From the NCBI RefSeq assembly GCF_018332695.1, contig NZ_BOQN01000145.1, positions 1 to 64,000 on the forward strand: a DNA stretch of 64,000 nt, in the 5' to 3' direction. Position 1 is the first letter of the stretch. Every line of letters starts with the position of its first letter. The notes under the pieces were generated by a model. It searched no databases and was not told the DNA's origin. It saw only the letters and a list, made by a program, of their open reading frames with translations. Shown here piece by piece: positions 58,202 through 64,000 of the stretch. Position numbers and translations under genes: made by a program. The stretch is from Paractinoplanes toevensis (lineage in GTDB: Bacteria > Actinomycetota > Actinomycetes > Mycobacteriales > Micromonosporaceae).

Positions 58202-60138
58202 TCTCCGGTCGTCGCCGGGCCGGGGCCGTCGGGGGTCGGCTCGGCGAAGTCGACGTCCTCGTCGTCGTTCGGGACGATCAGGTCGGTGAGGCCGTCGTCG
58301 CCCGGCTCGGTGAGCAGCGCCGGGTGCACCGGCGCGGCCGCGGCCAGGGCGATCGCGGTGCGCAGCAGCGGCAGCGCGGCCAGGGCGTTCGCCCCCTCGC
58401 CCAGACCGAGGCCCAGGTCCAGCACCGGGTCCAGGCCGAGCACGTCGGCGCCCTGCCGGACCAGCTCCACGCCGCCGTCGTCGGGCAGCAGCGACCAGTG
58501 CCGGATCTGGCTGCCGATGTCCCGGGCGACCAGCGCCGCCGCGATCCCGACCGGGCCGTCCAGCAGCACCGGCAGGCGCCGGGACGCGGCGCCCAGCAGC
58601 ACACCCGTCGCCACCGCCAGGTCGGCCCCGCCGAGCTCGCGCAGGATGTCCTTGGCGCCGCGCGGCTCCTGCCGGATCCGGTGCAGCGTGTCCCGGACGG
58701 CCGCGCAGCGGATCATCCAGGCCTCGTCGTCGTAGCGGCCGCCCGGGCGAAGCACCCGGGGCAGCACCGCGACCGCCTCGGCGGCCGTGGTGGCGGCCGA
58801 GATCGCGGCGGCCACCGCGTCGGTGCCGACCCCGATCGAGGCCAGCACCAGCAGGTCGCGGCCCGCGTCGGCGGCGGCCTCGGCCAGCCGCCAGCCCTGC
58901 CGCAGCGCCACCTCGACGGCGGCGTCGTCGATCACCGGACCGTCCTCCATGGCGCCGGCGCGGGCCACCCGCAGCACGGCGATGTCGGCGCCCGACTGGC
59001 CGGCCAGCCGGCTCAGCACACCCTCGCCGTTTTCGACCTCGGCGACCCGGCGTTCCACGTCGGCCGGGTCGTCGCCGGCCGCGGCACCGCCGTCGTGGCC
59101 GCCGGCGATCAACAGCACGCGGGGCGAGGTCCAGGCGCGGGGGATCGTGGTGCCCTGGGTGCCGGCCGCGAACTCGACCACCTCGACCAGCGAGCCGAGA
59201 CCGGCACCGGCGAAGTCGACGTTAACCAGGCGGTCGCGGGCGTCCGGGCCGGCGTCGCTGTCCGGCATCGGCAGGTCCATGCCGGGCTCGATCGCGACCA
59301 GACCGCCGAGGGTCGGCAGCTGCTGGGTGGGTTCGTGCAGCACGGCCCCGGCCGCCGACGGCGCGACAAGCTGAGGCGTAGCGTCCGCCGCGGCTGCGGT
59401 CCTGGCGTCCGGCGTAACCGGCGCGATGAGCTGAGGCTCGGCCACCGGCTCGGCCTCGGCCGCGCCCGCGTTCGCCGCGCTGTCCGCGCCCGCGCTCGCC
59501 GCGCCCGCGCTCGCCGCGCCCGCAGCGCCGAGACCCGCGCGGGACGCCTCCTTTTGTGCGGACAAATCCGAAATGCTGGCGGAAACCGTCGCGTCCGGGC
59601 CGCTCAGCCAGATCGCCCGGCCGGCGACCACCAGGGCCACCCGATCGCAGGCGTCGGCCAGGGCCTGGTTCGTCGTGCCGAGAGCGTCGGCGAAGGCGCG
59701 CCCGACCGGCGTAGTCGCGACCAGGGAGAGGCCGACCTCGGGGCTGACGAGCACGACACGCCCGGCGCACGAACGCACCGCGGCGGCCAGCGCCGCCACG
59801 TCGGCCTCGTCGTCGTTGGGCTGCCGGGCCGGGTCGAGGACCGCCGCCACCCAGCCGCCGAGGTCGTCCACCAGCAGCGTGTCGTCCGGTTTGGTGTCGG
59901 CCAGCAGCGCGATCAGCCGGGCCGGGTCGGCCCCGGTCTCCTCGGTCGACCAGGACTGTGGCCTGCGCTGCTGATGTGTTTCGATCCGCGCGCGCCACTC
60001 CGGGTCGTCCTCGCCACCCACGGCCGTGGCTACGTACCGCACCGAGGCGGCGTCCGCGACCAGCGCCTCGGCGAACGCCGACTTGCCGGACCGGATCCCG
60101 CCGAGGACCAGGACGGTGTTCCACCGATCATCGGACAT
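58198..60138 (-). CDS. CobU-CobT fusion: adenosylcobinamide kinase/guanylyltransferase plus DMB phosphoribosyltransferase
   Basis: 646 residues with two B12 enzymes. CobU part (about 1-180): P-loop VLGGIRSGKSAFAEALV, VRYVATAV, and LLVDDLGGWVAAVL; it phosphorylates adenosylcobinamide and adds GMP. CobT part (about 265-620): GGHDGGAAAG, RDLLVLASIGVGTDAVAAA and the catalytic Glu in LGLGLGEGANALAALPLL; it makes alpha-ribazole phosphate from dimethylbenzimidazole. They are joined by a roughly 80-residue linker with Ala-Gly-Ser pentad repeats (GAASAGAASAGAD) that looks expanded by tandem duplication. Start ATG at 60138. Coupled to cobS. Both halves keep their main motifs, so the fusion appears functional. 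Confidence 0.9.
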   Translation of the reverse strand: MSDDRWNTVLVLGGIRSGKSAFAEALVADAASVRYVATAVGGEDDPEWRARIETHQQRRPQSWSTEETGADPARLIALLADTKPDDTLLVDDLGGWVAAVLDPARQPNDDEADVAALAAAVRSCAGRVVLVSPEVGLSLVATTPVGRAFADALGTTNQALADACDRVALVVAGRAIWLSGPDATVSASISDLSAQKEASRAGLGAAGAASAGAASAGADSAANAGAAEAEPVAEPQLIAPVTPDARTAAAADATPQLVAPSAAGAVLHEPTQQLPTLGGLVAIEPGMDLPMPDSDAGPDARDRLVNVDFAGAGLGSLVEVVEFAAGTQGTTIPRAWTSPRVLLIAGGHDGGAAAGDDPADVERRVAEVENGEGVLSRLAGQSGADIAVLRVARAGAMEDGPVIDDAAVEVALRQGWRLAEAAADAGRDLLVLASIGVGTDAVAAAISAATTAAEAVAVLPRVLRPGGRYDDEAWMIRCAAVRDTLHRIRQEPRGAKDILRELGGADLAVATGVLLGAASRRLPVLLDGPVGIAAALVARDIGSQIRHWSLLPDDGGVELVRQGADVLGLDPVLDLGLGLGEGANALAALPLLRTAIALAAAAPVHPALLTEPGDDGLTDLIVPNDDEDVDFAEPTPDGPGPATTGE

Positions 60139-60222
60139 GCCCCGTACCTTAAGGCCGGGCCGCACAGGCGGAAGCCGTAGGGTGGAGGCCGCACCGAGCA
60201 CAGAAGTGAGGGGGAACGGCGG

Positions 60223-60420
60223 ATGCCGTGGAGTTGGCGGTACGAGAACGTCGACGGACAGTCCGTGGCCGGCCCGGCCGAGACGTTCAGCAGCCAGGCC
60301 GACGCCGAGTCGTGGATCGGCCAGGAGTGGCGTGAGCTGGCCGACTCGGGCGTGGCCCAGGTCGTCCTGGTCGAGGACGACCGGGTCGACTACAAGATGA
60401 GCCTGCTCCCGGCGGACTAG
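60223..60420 (+). CDS. Small conserved actinobacterial protein
   Basis: 65 residues: WSWRYENVDGQSVAGPAETF, SSQADAESWIGQEWRELADS, and the tail VLVEDDRVDYKMSLLPAD. It is a well-conserved short family in actinobacteria, in which FSSQADAESWIG is characteristic. The ATG at 60223 has GAGGGGGA upstream. The site-2 protease gene begins 3 bases after its stop, so they are probably one transcript. No known function; no membrane helix. Confidence 0.8.
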   Translation: MPWSWRYENVDGQSVAGPAETFSSQADAESWIGQEWRELADSGVAQVVLVEDDRVDYKMSLLPAD

Positions 60421-60423
60421 CAG

Positions 60424-61254
60424 ATGACTTACGAACCGGTCTACACCCGCACCCCGCGCAACGCGTTCGTGCCGAGCCCGGTCTTCGTCGGCATCGTCGC
60501 CGTCTTCGGCGTGAGCGGCTGGATGACCTGGACCGGCTTCGGCAACGTCCGGGTCGACGTCTTCCTGTTCATCATCACCGGCTGGCTGCTGTCGCTGTGC
60601 CTGCACGAGTACGCACACGCCCTGGTCGGCTTCTTCTCCGGCGACAAGACCGTGGCCGACCGCGGTTACCTGCGGCTCAACCCGCTGAAATACACCAGCC
60701 CGCTGCTGTCCATCGTGCTGCCGGTGATCGTGGTGATCCTCGGCGGCATCGGCCTTCCCGGCGGCGCGGTCTGGATCGACCACCAGCACATCCGCAGCCG
60801 GGTGAAAGATTCGCTGATCAGCGCGGCCGGCCCGCTCACCAACGTGGTGCTGGCCCTGGTCATGGCGGTGCCGTTCTGGATCGGCGTGGGCCCGAAGTTC
60901 GTACTCACCCTGAGCGGGCAATATCAGCTGACCGGCCAGACCACCCACCTGGAGTTCTGGAGCGCCCTCGGTGCCCTGGCGTTCCTGCAGATCACCGCGA
61001 GCGTGCTCAACTTCCTGCCGATCCCCGGCCTGGACGGCGGCAGCATCATCGCCCCGTGGATGAGCCCGGCCTACCAGCGCGCGTGGAACCTCTTCGCGCC
61101 GTACGGCTTCATCCTGTTGTTCCTTGCTCTGTGGCAGACGAAGCTCGGCCAGTACTTCTTCGACGTCGTGTTCTGGCTGGCCGAGCGCCTCGGATTGTCC
61201 GAGGCGCTCATCCAGGTAGGACTCGAACTGATGCGGTTCTGGTCCGGCAGTTAG
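60424..61254 (+). CDS. Site-2 protease family (M50) membrane metalloprotease
   Basis: 276 residues with about six membrane helices. Zinc site HEYAHA near residue 61, which supplies two His and the catalytic Glu, and the third ligand in NFLPIPGLDGG near residue 199. These proteases cut substrates within the membrane, for example anti-sigma factors; targets are not identifiable here. Follows a small conserved gene by 3 bases. Its stop is directly next to that of the opposing aldo/keto reductase. Confidence 0.92.
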   Translation: MTYEPVYTRTPRNAFVPSPVFVGIVAVFGVSGWMTWTGFGNVRVDVFLFIITGWLLSLCLHEYAHALVGFFSGDKTVADRGYLRLNPLKYTSPLLSIVLPVIVVILGGIGLPGGAVWIDHQHIRSRVKDSLISAAGPLTNVVLALVMAVPFWIGVGPKFVLTLSGQYQLTGQTTHLEFWSALGALAFLQITASVLNFLPIPGLDGGSIIAPWMSPAYQRAWNLFAPYGFILLFLALWQTKLGQYFFDVVFWLAERLGLSEALIQVGLELMRFWSGS

Positions 61255-62253
61255 TTACGGGCGGCGGGCGGGGCTCACGGTCTTGGCCGGGTCCCGCTCG
61301 GCCACCGGGTCCAGGACGGCGTCGATCGACTTCATCAGGTCGGCTTCCAGCCGTACGCCCGAGGCCTTGACGTTGTCTTTGACCTGCTCCGAGCGCGAAG
61401 CGCCGATGATCGCCGCGGAGACGTTGGAGTTCTGCAGCACCCACGCCACCGCCAGCTGCGCCATCGAGAGCCCGGCCTGTTCGGCGAGCGGCTTCAGGCC
61501 GGCCACCGCGGTCAGCACCTCGTCGGTCAGCAGCCGGGAGATGAAGTTCGCCCCGCTCTTCTCGTCGGTGGCCCGGGACCCCTCGGGCGGCTGCTGGCCC
61601 ACCGCGTACTTCCCGGAGAGCACGCCCTGCGCGATGGGCGAGAAGACCACCTGGCCGATGCCCAGCTCGATCGAGGTGGGCACCACCTCGGCCTCGATGA
61701 CCCGCCAGAGCGCCGAGTACTGCGGCTGGTTGGAGACGAACGGGATCTTCAGATCCTGGGCCATCTCCCATCCGGCCCGCAGCTGGGTGGCGGTCCACTC
61801 GGACACGCCGATGTAGAGCGCCTTGCCGGAGCGCACCACGTCGGCGAACGCCTGCATGGTCTCCTCGAGCGGGGTCGAGTAGTCGTAGCGGTGCGCCTGG
61901 TAGACGTCGACGTAGTCGGTCTGCAGCCGGGTCAGCGACGCGTCGATCGACTCCATGATGTGCTTGCGGGACAGGCTGCGGTCGTTGGGACCGGGACCGG
62001 TCGCCCAGAAGACCTTGGTGAGGATCTCCAGGCCCGCCCGACGCTCGCCCTTCAACGCCCGGCCGAGCACCTCCTCGGCGCGGCCGCCCGCGTAGACGTC
62101 CGCGGTGTCGAAGGTGGTGATCCCCTCGTCGAGGGCGGCCCGCACGCAGGCGACCGCGGCGTCCTCCTCGACCTGGGAACCATGGGTGATCCAGTTGCCG
62201 TAGGCGATCTCACTGATGAGCAGGCCGGAACGGCCGAGATGACGGAACTCCAT
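61255..62253 (-). CDS. Aldo/keto reductase (potassium-channel-beta-like group)
   Basis: NADPH-dependent carbonyl reductase with (beta/alpha)8 barrel, 332 residues. Catalytic tetrad: Asp and Tyr in FDTADVYAGGRAEEVLG, Lys in ILTKVFW, His in VYQAHRYDYSTPLEET. The cofactor loop is AAIIGASRSEQVKDN. Closest to the YghZ/KvBeta subgroup by VGVSEWTATQL and the tetrad spacing. ATG at 62253. Located just downstream of the WG-repeat gene on the same strand (17-base gap). Substrate unknown. Confidence 0.94.
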   Translation of the reverse strand: MEFRHLGRSGLLISEIAYGNWITHGSQVEEDAAVACVRAALDEGITTFDTADVYAGGRAEEVLGRALKGERRAGLEILTKVFWATGPGPNDRSLSRKHIMESIDASLTRLQTDYVDVYQAHRYDYSTPLEETMQAFADVVRSGKALYIGVSEWTATQLRAGWEMAQDLKIPFVSNQPQYSALWRVIEAEVVPTSIELGIGQVVFSPIAQGVLSGKYAVGQQPPEGSRATDEKSGANFISRLLTDEVLTAVAGLKPLAEQAGLSMAQLAVAWVLQNSNVSAAIIGASRSEQVKDNVKASGVRLEADLMKSIDAVLDPVAERDPAKTVSPARRP

Positions 62254-62270
62254 AGCTCCCCTTTATATCC

Positions 62271-64000
62271 TCAGAGAACGGGACGCCCGTCGGTCAGCAA
62301 CCGGTCCAGCTCATCCAGTACGTCGGACTGCTCCTTGTACTTCAACTCGATCAGCATCTCGCCCTTGCGGTCGAGCGCGCCCCACAGCCCGTAGTGGTCG
62401 GCGATCAGGAACGCCACCGGGTGGATCACCACGGCCGCGTGCGTCGGCTCGACGATCATCTGCCCGTTCCGGTCCACCACCCCGAACCGCTCGCCCACGT
62501 CCACCACGGCCAGGCCCTCGTCGGTGAAACCCTCGATCGGCCCGCCGGACACCAGCGGCGTCCGGAACCCCTGGAACCGCGGCTGCACCACGACCCGCCC
62601 GTGCCGGTCGATCGCACCCCAGCCGCCCCGCCGGATCAGCGCCAGCCCGTGATGGAACGGCTTCGCGTCCTCGAACCCGCCCGGCACGATCAGCCGGTTC
62701 TGCCGGTCGATCGCATACCAGCCGCCCGCTTCGTCCCGGGACACCCAGGCCAGCCCGTCGGCGAACCGCTCGGCCGCCCGGTACCCCGACGACGCGTCGA
62801 TCACGACGTCACCGGCCAGGTCGATCAGCTCCCAGGCCGGCGACTCCGGCCGGCGCACCCAGGCCAGCCCGTCCGCGAACGGCTGGGCCTGTGCGTACCG
62901 CGGCGGCACCGCGCCGACGTAGCCCCACAGCCCCGACCGCTCGTCCCGGATCGGCCGCGGCGGCTCGGTGCGGCCCAGGATCTCGTCCCGGGTCCGCGGA
63001 TAGGGACCCCACTCGCCGCCCCGGGTGTGCCGGAAAATCGTGTCGAGGGCCAGCTCGATCCGCTCCACCAGGTCCGGGTCGGCGCCCTTGCGCAGATCCA
63101 GCGCCGTCTCGAAGTGGTTCATCGCCTCGAGATAGCGTCCCTGATCGAAGGCCGACCGCCCGGCCAACTCGTGCACCTCGGCCCGCAGCCGCGACGGCAA
63201 CTCCGGCGAACTGGCCTCCGCGTAGAGCAGATCGGCCTCCGCGAACTCACCCTTCCACTGCAGCACATGCCCGAGCCGGGCCTGCACGATCGCGGTCCGC
63301 CGCAGCTCACCGGTGGCCTGAGCGTGCGCGAGCGCCTGCCGCCCGTCGGCCTCGGCCGCGTCCAGCTCACCGAGCAGCCGCTGAGCCACCGCCCGCAGCC
63401 CGAGCAGCCGGGCCCGCACGGCGTCCCGCTCGGCGTACTCCAGCTTGTCGGTCAGCCGATCCACCACGACCCACATCGGATCCGGCTCGTCGATCTCCTC
63501 CCGCAGCGTCTCCGGATCGAACGACCACGGATAGGCCGCGAGCACCTGCTCCGGATCCCCCCGCCGAGCCTTCGCGTCGATCGCGGCCCGCTGCCGGATC
63601 GGCGCACGCTTGGCCGGGACCGCTTCCGCCGGGTCGCTGCCAGCCGCACCAGCAGAGGCCGCGACCAGGGCGTCGGCCGCGCTCTCCGAGGCGTCCTCCG
63701 CCGAGTCGGCGGTTTCGCCCTTCGGAGGTACGGCGTCGGGCTCCCCCGCCGAACCACCCGGTCCCGCGGTCTCGGTCACCCCGGAACTCACCGCCGCGGG
63801 AACGACCGCCCCAGCTTCACCACCAGGTTCCGCGCCAACCGATTTGTCCGACCCGGTCGGGTCGGCGGGGTTTGCTTCGCCAACGCCATCCGCCGCCGGC
63901 CCCGGTCCGGCGTCCACGCCGGGCTCGTCGACGGCCCCGGCCCCGGCGCCCGAGACGGACGCGGTTCCGCTCGCCGGCTCGGCTTGGGTCTGCGGCTCAG
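62271..64000 (-). CDS. WG-repeat protein with TPR-like middle (5' partial)
   Basis: The frame is open to the window end, so the start is probably outside; a GTG at 63917 gives 548 residues but the same Ala/Gly/Pro/Glu-rich disordered sequence continues beyond it. After this low-complexity region there is a TPR-like helical part (RRTAIVQARLGHVLQWKGEF, then RSAFDQGRYLEAMNHFETAL). The C-terminal half carries WG/KWG repeats: GLWGYVGAVPPRYAQAQPF, FADGLAWVSRDEAGGWYAID, GGWGAIDRHGRVVVQPRF, GLWGALDRKGEMLIELKY. WG repeats form beta-propeller-like scaffolds, often for protein interactions. Function unknown; AKR gene downstream may be co-transcribed. Confidence 0.82.
   Translation of the reverse strand, partial: EPQTQAEPASGTASVSGAGAGAVDEPGVDAGPGPAADGVGEANPADPTGSDKSVGAEPGGEAGAVVPAAVSSGVTETAGPGGSAGEPDAVPPKGETADSAEDASESAADALVAASAGAAGSDPAEAVPAKRAPIRQRAAIDAKARRGDPEQVLAAYPWSFDPETLREEIDEPDPMWVVVDRLTDKLEYAERDAVRARLLGLRAVAQRLLGELDAAEADGRQALAHAQATGELRRTAIVQARLGHVLQWKGEFAEADLLYAEASSPELPSRLRAEVHELAGRSAFDQGRYLEAMNHFETALDLRKGADPDLVERIELALDTIFRHTRGGEWGPYPRTRDEILGRTEPPRPIRDERSGLWGYVGAVPPRYAQAQPFADGLAWVRRPESPAWELIDLAGDVVIDASSGYRAAERFADGLAWVSRDEAGGWYAIDRQNRLIVPGGFEDAKPFHHGLALIRRGGWGAIDRHGRVVVQPRFQGFRTPLVSGGPIEGFTDEGLAVVDVGERFGVVDRNGQMIVEPTHAAVVIHPVAFLIADHYGLWGALDRKGEMLIELKYKEQSDVLDELDRLLTDGRPVL

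Overview
This is a very GC-rich chromosomal segment from an actinobacterium. The gene content (GlnA1/GlnE/GlnA2, GlnR-type box, MptB-like mannosyltransferase, AfsR/SARP regulator with a DrrAB pump, PQQ-propeller and DUF5808 proteins) suggests a filamentous Micromonosporaceae such as Actinoplanes. That placement is an inference; there is no rRNA here to confirm it. Both ends cut through genes: a histone H1-like protein on the left and a WG-repeat protein on the right.

The backbone is an old actinobacterial housekeeping block. Read right to left it runs cobU-cobT/cobS, gcvT, pepA, lpdA-sucB, TIGR01777 epimerase, lipB, lipA, DUF4191, RDD, glnA1, glnE, glnA2, panB. The same gene order is found around Rv2207-Rv2225 of Mycobacterium tuberculosis. 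Here it is split by lineage-specific insertions: about 21 kb between glnE and glnA1, about 5 kb between DUF4191 and lipA, and smaller ones around lipA/lipB.

Region by region. 0-4.8 kb: H1-like protein, RNB ribonuclease, DUF350 protein, GlnA2. 4.9-7.7 kb: NAD synthetase and PanB, then a 600-bp gene-free stretch with an 18-bp tandem repeat. 8.2-16.4 kb: LtrA, WYL regulator, VOC protein, a class I glutamine amidotransferase coupled to GlnE, and a HEAT-repeat protein. 16.5-24.4 kb: Leu/Val-type dehydrogenase with an Lrp regulator, a membrane protein, and an envelope operon of two lipid-linked-sugar mannosyltransferases and a secreted phytase-type esterase. 24.4-35 kb: DrrAB-type pump facing a SARP regulator, a candidate nuclease-toxin/immunity pair, SDR with MmyB-like regulator, MFS pump and small genes. 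35.3-38.2 kb: GlnA1 with a GlnR box, RDD, DUF4191. 38.3-44 kb: LuxR/LAL regulator, surface protein, LipA. 44.1-47 kb: a leader that reads as a translational T-box with an aspartate specifier, in front of an archaeal-type aspartyl-tRNA synthetase. 47-64 kb: LipB, membrane protein, epimerase, SucB/Lpd, PepA, GcvT, cobalamin genes, site-2 protease, aldo/keto reductase, WG-repeat protein.

The genes combine into a few themes: nitrogen assimilation (two glutamine synthetases plus the adenylyltransferase that controls one of them), lipoate synthesis next to a lipoate-dependent E2/E3 pair and the glycine cleavage T protein, and late cobalamin assembly. Two sequence-level themes recur. One is short tandem repeats of 9-24 bp, both between genes and in frame inside genes. 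The other is dispersed intergenic palindromes containing GGTCCCGTGG or GATCTTGTGGA.
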